DNA from: Corydoras sp. C115
Lineage: Eukaryota; Chordata; Actinopteri; Siluriformes; Callichthyidae
Direction of reading: 5' to 3'
DNA: 64,000 nt
NCBI GenBank assembly: GCA_019802505.1
Contig: JAFMOC010000727.1
Span: 124,501 to 188,500 of the forward strand
Made by a program: the position numbers and the translations under genes. The notes below the pieces were generated by a model that searched no databases, was not told the origin of the DNA, and saw only the letters and a program-made list of their open reading frames with translations. Below, one piece after another: positions 11,640-22,599 of this stretch; the stretch's first letter is position 1; each line of letters opens with the position of its first letter.

Positions 11640-12135
11640 AACATCCCAATTTAAAGGTGTTGTTCTGCCTGGTGCTACATCCTCTGTGAGAAGTGCAGAG
11701 CGATGCCGTCAGGCGCCAACAACCATGTCAGAACCTGCGGACTCGGCGTCCCTATAACAAGGGTGGATGTGAACACTTCTGTTGCACGATTTACATACAA
11801 CACACTGCTGCAAATGCGATTGGCTCATTTGAATAATCGCATAAATAAGCAGGACTTGTGAAAACAGTATGGGGAAGGCCGCTTTCGCCTTCATTTTGAC
11901 CGTCTGTAGTAACGGGGCCGTAATAACGACCCCGACCTCGACTCCCATCCCCACCCCCCCACGCACTGATTATATAGGACCTCGTCCCCGAACATCAGTG
12001 CCTGACCTCACGATCCTTAAAACCCATCCACACACTCGAAAGCCCTCTCAGATAAGTTGTCCGTACAGCGGTCCAACTTCGGCAGCGTCTCCGCGCCGCG
12101 TCCCGTTTAGTATTCCGCCCGACGGTCCGAGGTGG
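11640..12135. repeat. Remnants of Tc1-like or related DNA elements
   Basis: The part at 11645-11900 has the phrases ggtggatgtgaacacttctg and gattggctcatttgaataatc, which I associate with a dispersed fish repeat. The part at 11975-12060 reads gaacatcagtgcctgacctc, the complement-side motif of the Tc1-like pieces in the 8.7-10.3 kb array. Coding sequence is not preserved. A 22-base A run is at 12141-12162. Confidence 0.5.
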
Positions 12136-12164
12136 GGAACAAAAAAAAAAAAAAAAAAAAAAAC

Positions 12165-13135
12165 AAAAATCGCATTATCCGAAGGTTAAAAGCCTCCTCT
12201 GTCGTCGCCCCGTCGCCGCGATCCGCCGAACTCCGAGCGCGTGTCTGAAAGCGAGGCGGCGCGGCGCGTCTACAAATCATATTTGCGATCGGGCGCGGGC
12301 TTTACTGCCTGCTCGTTAGATTAAACGAGGTACTCTGGGGCATCATTGTTCATTAATTCTGTTTGTGAAGTCTGCGGCTCCCGGACTGTTTTACGTGCCG
12401 CGTCCCGCCGCGCTCAAAGACGACGCGGCCTTTAAAGACGTTATTTATCGCCGCGCGGTCTGACGGACCCCGTCTGCGAGGTGGGGGGTGGGTGGGTGGG
12501 TGGGGGTGGGGTGGGTAGTCTCGCGCTCGTCCGATTTCGAGCCTCTCCGTTGTGAAAGGAGGACTCTCCACGCGGATGGGCCGCCCGGTGAGAGCGCCGA
12601 GGTAAATGAGAAGGAAAGCCGGCTTAATGGGAATAGCTATTTTTGCGGCTTTGATGTGCTCGGTGCACACAAGCCAACGGCTTACGCAAAAACAAATTAG
12701 AGACTCCGGCTGGCTCGCGCAGACATTAAAAATATATTAGTGCAACAACTATTTGGATAGGAGCGGGCGGGCGGGTGCGTCGGCGGGTGGGCGGGCGGGC
12801 GGGGTGAGGAGGAGAGGGAGCCGAGCGCGGTGCATACATTTTGATGACTTTGCTGCTGATAAAATCCGCAGCCCCCCGTCCGTACCCATCGGGAGTTGGC
12901 GTCGTTGCGAGGCCTTTATGCCGCGTAGACAGAAACGCAGCCACGTCTTAACGAGCGCGCGATCGGCCGCGGAGATAGAGACCGTAACTCGGCTCCGCAG
13001 CGGCGCGTGTTCTGTTCGATATCGGGATCGGGATCGCGACGGTTTAAAACCGCCAACACCGTCACAAAACAATGGAGCGGCGACGGACGGACGGACGGAC
13101 GCACCAGGATTTGCTTATTAACATCGGGATGCACA
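12165..13135. promoter_or_regulatory. CpG-rich block, candidate regulatory DNA
   Basis: Roughly 950 bases with very frequent CpG, mixed with AT motifs such as tcattgttcattaattctgt (12345) and gacattaaaaatatattag (12722). Short G-rich minisatellites lie at 12482-12520 and 12765-12805, and a (ggac)n run at 13084-13103. No exon with splice sites and a sustained frame can be proposed. Either a CpG island or unmethylated enhancer cluster is possible. Confidence 0.3.
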
Positions 13136-13139
13136 AACA

Positions 13140-14170
13140 ATTAACGGTCCCCGTTCGCACCGCCACGATGGAGCGTGTCCATGTTACGCGTCTAATTTGT
13201 AATATCTGCTGTTTCCTTTAGGGGGCGCTGTAGTGGATCCGTTACTGCGGGAATTACTGCGGGAATTAACGTTCCCAGTTCGCACCGCCAAGATGGAGCG
13301 TGTCTATATTACGGGTCTAATTTGTAATATCTCCTGTTTCCTTTAGGGGGCGCTGTAGTGGATCAGTTACTCTAGCGCATTAACCAGCTCTTTGGTCTTC
13401 CTCTGCTCCACACAGACTCCTCCCCCTTGTACCATATGCAGATACTATGATCACGTTTGGGACGAATTAGAACTGCGATTGTGAGCCTGCGGGAATTAAC
13501 GTTCCCAGTTCGCACCGCCACAATGGAGCGTGTCCATATTACGGGTCTAATTTGTAATATCTCCTGTTTCCTTTAGGGGGCGCTATAGTGGATCCGTTAC
13601 TCTAGTGCATTAACCAGCTCTTTGGTCTTGCTCTGCTCCACACAGACTCCTCTCCCTTATACCATATGCAGATACTCTGATCACGTTTGGGACGAATTAG
13701 AACTGCGATTGAGAGCCTGCGGGAATTAACGTTCCCAGTTGGCACCACCAGGATGGAGCGTGTCTATATTACGGGTCTAATTTGTAATATCTCCTGTTTC
13801 CTTTAGGGGGCGCTGTAGTCTATACGTTACTCTAGCGCATTAACCTGCTCTTTGGTCTTCCTCTGCTCCACATAGACTCCTCCCCCTTATACCATACGCA
13901 GATACTCTGATCACGGATGGGACGAATTAGAACTGCGATTGAGAGTCTGCGGGAATTAACGTTCCACCGCCAGGATGGAGTGTGTCCATATTACGGGTCT
14001 AATTTGTAATATCTCCTGTTTCCTTTAGGGGGCGCTGTAGTCGATACGTTACTCTAGTGCATTAACCAGCTCTTTGGTCTTCCTCTGCTCCACACAGACT
14101 CCTCCCCCTTATACCATATGCAGATACTCTGATCACGGATGGGACGAATTAGAACTGCGATTGAGAGCGT
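13140..14170. repeat. 231-bp satellite containing a Tc1 transposase fragment
   Basis: About four and a half copies; the phrase gcgggaattaacgttccc recurs near 13258, 13488, 13719 and 13950. Each unit has ctttagggggcgctgtagt, then tctgctccacacagactcct, and closes with gggacgaattagaactgcga. That last phrase matches gggacgaattagaacgccga in the Tc1 copy at 45589, which encodes the DELE part of the C-terminal transposase motif. The first copy is truncated on the left. Confidence 0.9.
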
Positions 14171-14236
14171 GGGATTTTGTAACGCCGTTCTGTCCGAATG
14201 GGATGTAAAGTTTAAATTTACACCGGAAAATTCTAC

Positions 14237-14238
<2 letters not shown>

Positions 14239-14280
<42 letters not shown>

Positions 14281-14285
14281 AAAAA
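14239..14285. repeat. C32 run followed directly by A15 run
   Basis: A homopolymer of 32 C (14239-14270) joins a run of 15 A (14271-14285). Such runs are assembly-sensitive, so the exact length should be treated as approximate. Confidence 0.9.
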
Positions 14286-14342
14286 TGTGGCAAGCTACTG
14301 AAGACCAAGTTTACAATTGGAGTAGGGTCTATACAAGTGGCA

Positions 14343-14635
14343 TGGAGGTTTGGCATGTTCTCCTCTCAGCGCTGGGGATTCCCGGTTTGAATCCCAATCG
14401 GGGTGGAGTTTTCGAGGGGGAGATGTCCTTCCCGTGTCCGTGTGGGTTTCCTCCCACAGTCCAAAAACATGGTTCAAGGTGAATTGAATGCTCCAAATTG
14501 CCCCATATAGAGTGAGTGTGTGTCCAGAGTGGGTGTATCTGCCCAGCGCCTGACACGGTCTCCCCTGGATGGCCATGGGGAACCCCCTGCCGTGACCCTA
14601 GTACAGAATAAAGCGGAAGATAATGGATGGATGGG
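14343..14635 (+). mobile_element. SINE copy, plus strand, head truncated
   Basis: Starts within the head (gaggtttggcatgttctcct) and has B box cggtttgaatcccaatcggg with one change. It lacks part of the body after gtgtgggtttcctcccacag, then continues to cagaataaagcggaagataa and a (tgga)n tail. Confidence 0.85.
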
Positions 14636-15730
14636 TCTATACAAAGTGTCGGCATCCCGATTCCTGTGTCCATAAATGTGGTAATTGTGGAAATGCAACC
14701 CGTCTCCGTCCCCGCGCCGCTGAACACGTCCCGATTCTTATTCGTAGCGCCGCGAATCCAACACCGGTCACGGGATCCGAACACGTCAGCGCTTCTGCGA
14801 TGAGGTTGCGCCCGTCTGCGTGTCCCGTTCTTATTTTCCTGGCGTGGCGCGAAACGCCTTCCCTGCGAACGTGATCCGTCATCACGAGATCATCACGCCG
14901 TCGCCACGACTACACATCACCACGCCACACGCCGTCCTGCCGTCCTCTAAATCATGAAAAACACTCCGGAACGCCACGCGGACCCCGTACCTGCGCTCGT
15001 ATACACTTACAACCGTCTCCGATAGGCGCCCGTAAAAGAGGCCCCCCCGGCACGGGCCGGCGAGGAGACCTGTGGGCACCGTCGTGACTCTCTAAATTGG
15101 CGGTGTAATAAATAATAATAAACCGGCCGGTCCGTCCGTCGCGATGTCTCGATGTCTCGATGTCGTCTGGTGGTGGTCGTTGTGTTTATTGAGCGGGAGA
15201 CGGCAACAACGACAGAGCGGGACGACGTTTCCGTCCGTAAATTGGTCCAAGGACGACGAAATTGCCGTAGGAGCGAAACGAGGTCATGCGGGGGCCGTCG
15301 TTAAAATGATTTCTTTGGCGTCGCAGTTCATCAGAACGCAGGTTTCCGCTCGTCCCCACGGCGTTGGATGTCATGCTCGTCCACCCTCGTGAGAATATAT
15401 TTCAGACATTGAAAGATCGCTCAGGCGTCGAAACAAGGCGTCCGAGGACGCCGATCGAAAACGAACAATGTTGCCGTGTTAAGATGGCGAGTTTCGGATC
15501 GATGGCGTTTCATTGGATGGATTAAAGAACGCGGTGGCGTCAACGGAAATCGATCCCATTGGACAGAACGGCATGGATTTGCTTCTGGGAATCGTGACCG
15601 TTCTGGCCATACACACATTGCGGCATGGCGTTCCACAGGGGTGAGGGTTAGGACCGCTATAGGTTTTATGTTCACGTGTATCTATCATGTGGAAAAGCAA
15701 TTTATGCTGAGTGATGGATGATGAGCCTGT
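14636..15730. other. CpG-rich intergenic DNA, no gene seen
   Basis: About 1.1 kb with dense CpG and no recognised repeat. Short words such as aaattggcggtgtaataaat (15093) and cgttaaaatgatttctttgg (15299) resemble enhancer DNA, but no coding exon, splice-site pair or transposon is evident. Confidence 0.4.
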
Positions 15731-15734
15731 GCTA

Positions 15735-15832
15735 CACAGGGGCAATTCACCTTGAATCCATGTTTCTTGGATCGCGGAAGGAACCCGGAGAACCCGACGA
15801 CGAACACGCAGGCGGAACGCTATGCCACCCGT
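15735..15832 (-). mobile_element. Short SINE fragment, minus strand
   Basis: The phrases ggggcaattcaccttgaatc, aacccggagaacccgacg and tatgccaccc correspond to the reversed middle and head of the SINE with the B-box section deleted. Confidence 0.6.
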
Positions 15833-16284
15833 AGACGTTTACGACATTGTTCCTCTAACGGTACGTGGTCCTACCGCACTACATCCGTCATCTACAGTCC
15901 GACGTTTTGGGAACCCCTGATTTAACGGGAACCTTTGGGGAATGGTTCCATTTTTATTAAATCTCTCTCAACGCATCCAATTTTCCTGAATTAAATTAGT
16001 TATGCTAGTTTTTTTTTTTTGTTGTAATATTGTAAGTTCAGCAGGTCTGTTGGTTTAATAAATCTAATCGAAAACGCACTCGGCGTTCTCCGACTCCAGA
16101 GGTGTTTAACGGAAATTGCAGGAGGTCCCGCAAGTCAACCAATTACACCCTCGCATTTCATTTCCACAGATGAATCAGTATCGTTAAGAATTTTTATTAT
16201 TTTTATATCGGCCTCTGTGCTGCTTTAGTAAAAAATATTCATTCATTCATTCGTTATCTCATGAGGGCTAATTAATTATACTGT
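15833..16284. promoter_or_regulatory. Unique DNA, candidate non-coding element at 16090-16230
   Basis: Contains gcaagtcaaccaattacacc and catttccacagatgaatcag, a compact non-repeat stretch flanked by T-rich sequence and a short (catt)n tract at 16237. It is not coding. Assignment as a conserved element is speculative. Confidence 0.25.
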
Positions 16285-16425
16285 GAGGGTGTGGCAGCTC
16301 AGTGGTTCGGGTGTTGGGCTGTCAATCAGAAGGGTGTGGGTTCAAATCCCAAATCCACTGAAATGAACAATGTGGGTCCTTGAGCAAGGCCCTTAAACCT
16401 CAATGCTCCAGGGGGCGCTGTACCG
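16285..16425 (+). mobile_element. Second tRNA-derived SINE family
   Basis: Distinct from the main family. It has an A-box-like tggcagctcagtggttcggg, a B box gggttcaaatccc at 16340-16352 that fits GGTTCRANTCC, and the phrase ccttgagcaaggcccttaaa, which is common in fish dispersed repeats. It ends near gggggcgctgta. Only one copy was found in this window. Confidence 0.7.
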
Positions 16426-16494
16426 ACCCTGTGCTTATTTCTATCTGCTGCTTAATCGTCTAGTAGTGTCGTGGGGGTGGGGGCAGGGGTGGGT

Positions 16495-16800
16495 GTATTG
16501 TTCCCCATGCCCATCCAGAGGAGAACGTTTGGGCCGTTGGGTGGATACACCCAGGACAGGACGCCAATCCATCTCCATACATACACTCACACACACAGAC
16601 AGACTCTATATGGGGCAATTTAGAGCATTCAATTCACCTTGAATCCATGTTTCTGGACTGTGGGAGGAACCCGGAGAATCTCGGAGGAAGGACACGGGGA
16701 GGACATGCAAACTCCACCCATATTGCGAGTCCAACCTGGAATCCCCAGCGCTGAGAGGAGAACATGCCAATCACTAAGCCGCCATGTCGCCCCATGTAAA
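16495..16800 (-). mobile_element. SINE copy, minus strand
   Basis: Covers ttccccatgcccatccagag through tctatatggggcaatttaga, a body with a deletion near 16685, a reversed B box that has lost its consensus (agtccaacctggaatcccc) and the head complement gccgccatgtcgcccc. Confidence 0.85.
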
Positions 16801-16872
16801 AAATAAATAAATAAATAAAATAAATTACTTATTTAAAATATTTTAAAACTGACCGTAATTTTATATATATAT

Positions 16873-17214
16873 ACATCCATTATCTCCCGTTTTATCCTCT
16901 ATTATGGTCGCGGTGGGGTTCCCCATGTCCATCCAGGGGAGAACGCCTCGGGCGCTGGGCAGATAGACCCAGGACAGGACGCCAATCCATCTCTGGACAC
17001 ACACTCACTCACACAGACACACTCTATATGGGACAATTTGGAGAATTCAATTGAATTGATCCATGTTTTTGGACTGTGGGAGGAAACCGGAGAACCCGGA
17101 GGAAACCCACGCGGACACGGGGAGAACATGGAAACTCCACCCAGATGGGGATTCGAACCGGGAATCTCTAGCGCTGAGAGGAGAACGTGCTAAACCACTA
17201 AGCCACCGTGCCGA

Positions 17215-17218
<4 letters not shown>
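16873..17218 (-). mobile_element. SINE copy, minus strand, inserted in a (TA)n tract
   Basis: A near-complete copy from ccattatctcccgttttatc to gccaccgtgccgacc. The reversed B box gattcgaaccgggaatctc is well kept. Both sides are TA repeats (16861-16873 and 17215-17268), so any target-site duplication is hidden in simple sequence. The flanking (TA)n on the right is over 50 bases long. Confidence 0.9.
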
Positions 17219-17269
<51 letters not shown>

Positions 17270-17271
<2 letters not shown>

Positions 17272-17500
17272 TACTAAGTAAATAAATAATTTAATTGTCA
17301 TTTACGTAACGTGATACATCAAATGTAAACGACATTGCGTTTCGTGGACCCGGTTTACCATCAAATTTAAATACTACATTAAAATAAATAAATAAATAAA
17401 TAATGATACAATAAAATAAAATGTATATAGTTATAATAAAAATGTAAGTATAAAAATAAAGAAAATAAAAGTAAAAAGTAGAACAGCAGCCGTGCGATGG
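17270..17500. other. AT-rich DNA with AAAT repeats
   Basis: Low-GC sequence with (aata)n and (taaa)n runs. No gene or transposon is seen. Confidence 0.6.
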
Positions 17501-18005
17501 TAAACGCCGACGTAAAGTCACGTAGTTGATATTTTCAGCCGATCATTGGAGGTCCGTTCCGTTTCGTTGCGTGGCGGCTGACGCGGCGTTCGTATCGCGT
17601 GTTTATCGCTTTATTTGCGTGTCCCGGCGCGCCGCTTTCGATATCGATCCGTGCGATTGGCTGGATTTGCGTGAATGGAATGTCGTTTCAGGAGGTTAGC
17701 GCTCGTCCCGAGTCCCCGGGCGCACGCGTTAAAATGGAAACGCCGTGATTCCATGTGTTTATTCGAAAGCGCCTGCAGCTGAGAGCGCGTTAATGGCAAC
17801 ACCGGGCCGCTCCCTCCCCGGCCAATCTTCACGTCGGCCTCCGCGTTCCCTCGACCGTGTTGTGGCGCCTTCCCCGCCCCCCCTTCCTAATTACTCGCGG
17901 GTCGGGGGTTCTCCGTTTCTCCACCGCCGTGTTACGAATTAATAACAAAAAACGCAATAATAAAAGCGTATTCTCGGCCACTTGGCGTTGCTGTGGTAAC
18001 TATTT
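17501..18005. promoter_or_regulatory. Candidate conserved non-coding element
   Basis: CpG-containing single-copy block with gattccatgtgtttattcga (17747), gcctgcagctgagagcgcgt (17771) and cacttggcgttgctgtggta (17979). Palindromic CTGCAG and CAGCTG motifs sit side by side. It has no coding frame with splice support. It reads like enhancer DNA, but this cannot be confirmed. Confidence 0.3.
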
Positions 18006-18425
18006 AAGAATCGGTGGGGCTGTAATGTGCACGCAGATGGATGGGGGGGGCTGGGCGGGGGGGTTGGTGCGTGGGGGGTTGCGTGGTGGTGGTGATGGGC
18101 GGGGGGGGTTGCGTTGTGGTGGTGGTGGTACGTGGCGTCGCGTCGAGTGTTTGACGGGTTAATTTGAAAAACAGATGAGCGGACATACACAGAGACGCAG
18201 CGGGGACAGCGAGAGAGGATGGAGCCATGGGGGGGGATGGGGGGGGGGGGTGCGCGAGAGATGGAGAGAGAGAGTGCGAGAGCGGCTGTGGTGCGAGAGT
18301 ATAAAAAATATATATATATATAAATAAATATAGATTGTTATGGACGTCTTGGTGATGTGCGTTGAATGCGCGTTATTAATGAAGGGATCAAAGTGCAGGG
18401 ACACTGTGGACAACAAACGAGGACA
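18006..18425. repeat. G/T-rich and GA/TA low-complexity DNA
   Basis: Positions 18040-18135 are imperfect (ggtggt)n and G runs. Positions 18200-18300 are GA-rich with G runs, and 18305-18330 is (TA)n. The rest is unremarkable. Confidence 0.7.
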
Positions 18426-18429
18426 CACT

Positions 18430-19310
18430 CAGAGGTTCTAGAGGACGTGGGTCCACCCTCTGTAGCTAGAACATCTTCAGCTCTTCTGTGAAGGCCGTCC
18501 TCGAGGTTCTGCTTGATGGGAATTCTGGACGTGTGTTTGTGAGGTCACACACCGATGTCCTGGCTCTCAGTCGCCGTTCTAATTCGTCCCAAAGACGTTC
18601 TATAGGGTTCAGGTCGGGACTCTGTCCTCATGTCTTTCTGGCTCGCTTTGTGTTCTGGTGCAGCGTCATGTCGAAGAGGACGGGACAGGCTCCGAACGGT
18701 TCCCCGACATCGGGATCATGGAACTGTCCCGTCCTCTTCAACATGACGCGTGTGTTTGTGAGGTCACACACCGATGTCCAGGCTCTCAGTCGCCGTTCTA
18801 ATTCGTCCCAAAGACGTTCTATAGGGTTCAGGTCGGGACTCTGTCCTCGTGTCTTTCTGGCTCGCTTTGTGTTCTGGCGCAGCGTCATGTTGAAGAGGAT
18901 GGGGACAGGCTCCGAACGGTTCCCCCGACGTCGGGAGCGTGGAACTGTCCAAAATGTCTCGGTGTGCTGCAGCCTTCAGAGTTCCTTTCAGTGGAACTAA
19001 GGGGAACCATGGACAGTTTCTGAAAAACAACCCCCCACCATAACCCACCGAACTTTAGACGAGAACCGTCCTCCTGGAACCGCCAAACCCGGACACGTCC
19101 ACCGGCGTGATCCGTCACTCCGGAGGACGCGTCTCCACCGCTCTAGAGTCCAGTGACGGTGTGCTTTACACCGCGGAACCCGGCACTCTGCATTGCACTC
19201 GGTGCAGCTGCCGGACCGCGGAACCCGTCCCATCAAGTCCTCTCTCTGCGCTCGGTTCTCCAGCTCCTCTGAAGGACACGTGAAGTTTGGAGTTCTGTAG
19301 TGATGGACTT
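18430..19310 (-). pseudogene. Tc1/mariner transposase pseudogene, copy A
   Basis: On the minus strand the translation, across several frameshifts, shows Tc1 transposase landmarks in N-to-C order: CKAHRHWTLERWRRVL, a DG-SR segment where SDESR is expected, VWRFQEDG, a FGG-WWGVVF segment, then QHDAAPEHKA (family form QHDNAPVHKA) and SPDLNPIERLWDELERRLRA. The last segment appears twice because about 219 bases (anchored at 18541 and 18760) are duplicated in tandem. Stops and frame changes make it non-functional. The N-terminal DNA-binding region and inverted terminal repeats were not identified. Confidence 0.85.
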
Positions 19311-19512
19311 TGCATGTTCTCCCCGTGTCCGCGTGGGTTTCCTCCGGGTTCTCCGCTTTCCTCCCACAGTCCAAAAACATGGATCAAGTCAATTGAATTC
19401 TCCAAATTGCCCCATATAGAGTGAGTGTGTGTGAGTGAGTGTGTGTCCAGTGATAGATTGCCCCCCTGTCCTGGGTGTATCTGCCCAGCGCCCGAAACGT
19501 TCTCCCCTGGAG
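19311..19512 (+). mobile_element. SINE 3' part fused to Tc1 copy A
   Basis: Begins at tgcatgttctccccgtgtcc directly after the Tc1 phrase ggagttctgtagtgatgga, and ends at acgttctcccctgg, where Tc1 copy B starts. The head with A and B boxes is missing, so the SINE was truncated by or before the fusion. Confidence 0.8.
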
Positions 19513-20324
19513 AACGTCCTCGAGCTTCTGGTTGATGGGAATTCTGGACGTGAGGTCACACACCGATGTCCTGGCTCTCAGTCGCCGTTCTAATTCGTCC
19601 CAAAAACGTTCTATGGGGTTCGGGTCGGGACTCTGTCCTCGTGTCTTTCTGGCTCGCTTTGTGTTCTGGCGCAGCGTCATGTCGAAGAGGACGGGGACAG
19701 GCTCCAAACGGTTCCCCCGACATCGGGCGCGTGGAACTGTCCTGTCCTCTTCGACATGACGCGTGTGTTTGTGAGGTCACACACCGATGTCCTGGCTCTC
19801 AGTCGGCGTTCTAATTCGTACCAAAGACGTTCTATGGGGTTCAGGTCGGGACTCTGTCCTCGTGTTTTTCTGGACCTCGCTTTGTGTTCTGGCGCAGCGT
19901 CATGTCGAAGAGGACGGGACAGGCTCCGAACGGTTCCCCCGACGTCGGGAGCGTGGAACTGTCCAAAATGTCTCGGTGTGCTGCAGCCTTCAGAGTTCCT
20001 TTCAGTGGAACTAAGGGGAACCATGGACAGTTCCTGAAAAACAACCCCCCACCATAACCCACCGAACTTTAGACGAGAACCGTCCTCCTGGAACCGCCAA
20101 ACCCGGACACGTCCACCGGCGTGATCCGTCACACCGGAGGACGCGTCTCCACCGCTCTAGAGTCCAGTGACGGTGTGCTTTACACCGCGGAACCCGGCAC
20201 TCTGCATTGCACTCGGTGCAGCTGCCGGACCGCGGAACCCGTCCCATCAAGTCCTCTCTCTGCGCTCGGTTCTCCAGCTCCTCTGAAGGACACGTGAAGT
20301 TTGGAGTTCTGTAGTGATGGACTT
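19513..20324 (-). pseudogene. Tc1/mariner transposase pseudogene, copy B
   Basis: Nearly identical to copy A, with offsets of 1011 to 1014 bases between matching positions (18541/19552, 18760/19773, 19166/20180). It has the same internal duplication of the DLNPIERLWDELERRLRA section, here 221 bases apart, and similar stops. One difference is gtcactccgg in A against gtcacaccgg in B. The pair reflects a recent tandem duplication and not two insertions. Confidence 0.85.
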
Positions 20325-20605
20325 TGCATGTTCTCCCCGTGTCCGCGTGGGTTTCCTCCGGGTTCTCCGCTTTCCTCCCACAGTCCAAAAACATGGATCA
20401 AGTCAATTGAATTCTCCAAATTGCCCCATATAGAGTGTGTGTGTGTGAGTGAGTGTGTGTCCAGTGATAGATTGCCCCCCTGTCCTGGGTGTATCTGCCC
20501 AGCGCCCGAAACGTTCTCCCCTGGATGGGCATGGGGAACCCCCCCCCCCCCCCCCCCGACCCTAATAGAGGATAAAGTGGAAGATAATGAATGAATGAAT
20601 GAACA
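20325..20605 (+). mobile_element. SINE 3' part fused to Tc1 copy B, with tail
   Basis: The same truncated SINE as at 19311, but here it continues through a 17-base C run (20539-20557 region) to gaccctaatagaggataaag and the (gaat)n tail. It therefore shows where the first copy was cut by the duplication junction. Confidence 0.85.
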
Positions 20606-21311
20606 GAGAACCCGATTAGAACAAAATTCACCGTGTTCCCCGCAGGCCGCTCAGGGTTCTGCGTTCTGGGTTTCACCCCGGAGGCCGGTTGGGTCGGCCG
20701 TGGGCCGTAGGGTTCCACCTCGCACTCCACCCGTGTCCCTTTAAACGGACCTATCCGACAAGCCGGGCGATGCCGACCGCCGGCACGTAGAACCCGATGC
20801 TTTAGAACCGAGCCGTGGCTTTCGGAAGCAGCTGTCGGACTCGGGTTCGGGTTCTCGCGATGCGCTCCTCATCCTGACGAGACAGCCGTCGAGACGCGAC
20901 ACGGCGTTCTGCCTGTTTGCTCAGCGGAACACGTCCGGGTGAGGTTCCCATTTACTCGCCTCGTGTTTTTGGGCGTCGGAACAAGCGAGGAGACACGGTG
21001 CTACGACACGGTTCTACGACACGGCGGAACGACACGACGGCGCGGTTATTAAAAGCGGACATGCTTTAATTAAACGCGGGCGTCGGCCCTCGCTCTCCGG
21101 AGTGATCGCGCGGCGCCGCCGCGGTGGACGATTTAGTTCTTACACTGTAAATAATGAGAGGACGGTTCCGTCCCGCGCTCCGTCAGGGGAGGACGTGTTT
21201 GTAGGTCCTGACCTTCTCGCGCTTCTGCGGCGGCACCGTTCTCTGTCGCCTCTCTTGCAGCATTTAGATAAGGATTTAATCCTCCACCCGCTTCACTCGG
21301 AGTCCATGTTT
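20606..21311. promoter_or_regulatory. CpG-rich unique DNA, candidate regulatory block
   Basis: About 700 bases with dense CpG and no repeat. It holds tttaattaaacgcgggcg (21064) and gcatttagataaggatttaatcc-type sequence at 21260-21283. A pyrimidine tract plus cag at 21244-21260 resembles a splice acceptor, but no supporting reading frame follows, so an exon is not called. Confidence 0.3.
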
Positions 21312-22330
21312 TGATCATCTCAGATGTTCCTGATGGAGCTCAGATGTTCCTTATGGAGATCAAAAGTTCCTGATGTTCCTTATGGAGGTCAGATGTTCCT
21401 GATGTTCCTTATGGAGGTCAGATGTTCCTGATGTTCCTTATGGAGGTCAGATGTTCCTGATGTTCCTTATGGAGCTCAGATGTTTTTGATGTTTCTGCTG
21501 GAGCTCAGATGTTTTTGATGTTCCTCACGGAGCTCACATGCTTTTGATGTTCCTAATAGAGCTCAGATGTTCCTGATGTTCCTTATGGAGGTCAGATGTT
21601 CCTGATGTTCCTTATGGAGGTCAGATGTTCCTGATGTTCTTTATGGAGGTCAGATGTTCCTGATGTTCCTTATGGAGGTCAGATGTTCCTGATGTTCCTT
21701 ATGGAGGTCAGATGTTTTTGATGTTCCTTATGGAGGTCAGATGTTTTTGATGTTCCTGCTGGAGCTCAGATGTTCCTGATGTTCCTTATGGAGCTCAGAT
21801 GTTTTTGATGTTCCTGCTGGAGCTCAGATGTTCCTGATGTTCCTTATGGAGCTCAGATTTTCCTGATGTTCCTTATGGAGCTCAGATGTTCCTGATGTTC
21901 CTTATGGAGCTCAGATGTTTTTGATGTTCCTGCTGGAGCTCAGATGTTCCTGATGTTCCTTATGAAGGTCAGATGTTCCTGATGTTCCTTATGGAGGTCA
22001 GATGTTCCTGATGTTCCTTATGGAGCTCAGATGTTTTTGATGTTCCTGCTGTTCCTCAGATGTTCCTGATGGATCTCACATGCTCCTGATGTTCCTAGCT
22101 GGGCTCAGATGTTTTTGATGTTCCTCACGGAGCTCACATGCTTCTGATGTTTCTAATAGAGCTCAGATGTTCCTGATGTTCCTTATGGAGGTCAGATGTT
22201 CCTGATGTTCTTTATGGAGGTCAGATGTTCCTGATGTTCCTTATGGAGGTCAGATGTTTTTGATGTTCCTAATAGAGCTCAGATGTTTTTGATGTTCCTG
22301 CTGGAGTTCAGATGTTCCTGATGAAGTGAA
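21312..22330. repeat. 30-bp minisatellite, about 34 copies
   Basis: The unit is tcagatgttcctgatgttcc plus ttatggaggt. Variants replace ttcctgatg with tttttgatg, ggaggt with ggagct, and ttatgg with tgctgg or cacgg. A longer stretch near 21500-21560 recurs at 22090-22165, pointing to a secondary duplication inside the array. Confidence 0.95.
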
Positions 22331-22344
22331 GAACCCCTTCATCC

Positions 22345-22572
22345 CCTCCTCCATGCCCATCCAGGGGAGAGCGTGGTTCCCCATGCCCATCCAGGGGAGA
22401 ACATTTGGGAACTTGGCAGATACACTCAGGACAAGACGCCAGCCTATCTCTTGGTGCACACAAACACACTCATTACATGGGGGCAAATTAGATGGGGGCA
22501 AATAAAGAACAGCTTATTCCATTCCACGTTTTTAGGATGTTTGGAGAACACCGAAGAACCCGGTCTGTAGCT
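22345..22572 (-). mobile_element. SINE partial copy, minus strand
   Basis: The phrase ttccccatgcccatccaggg occurs at 22378, with a shorter repeat of catgcccatccaggggaga at 22352. It continues to a CA tract and tggagaacaccgaagaaccc, then breaks off before the B box. Confidence 0.75.
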
Positions 22573-22599
22573 GTCATTTCTAAACCACTGACCCTCCCT

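Noticed and set aside
18430..20324. Intact transposase gene
   Set aside because: Landmarks lie in different frames, the C-terminal part is duplicated, and the N-terminal DNA-binding part and terminal repeats were not found.
21240..21275. Splice acceptor and exon (pyrimidine tract followed by cag)
   Set aside because: No coding frame or donor follows before the 30-bp minisatellite begins at 21312.
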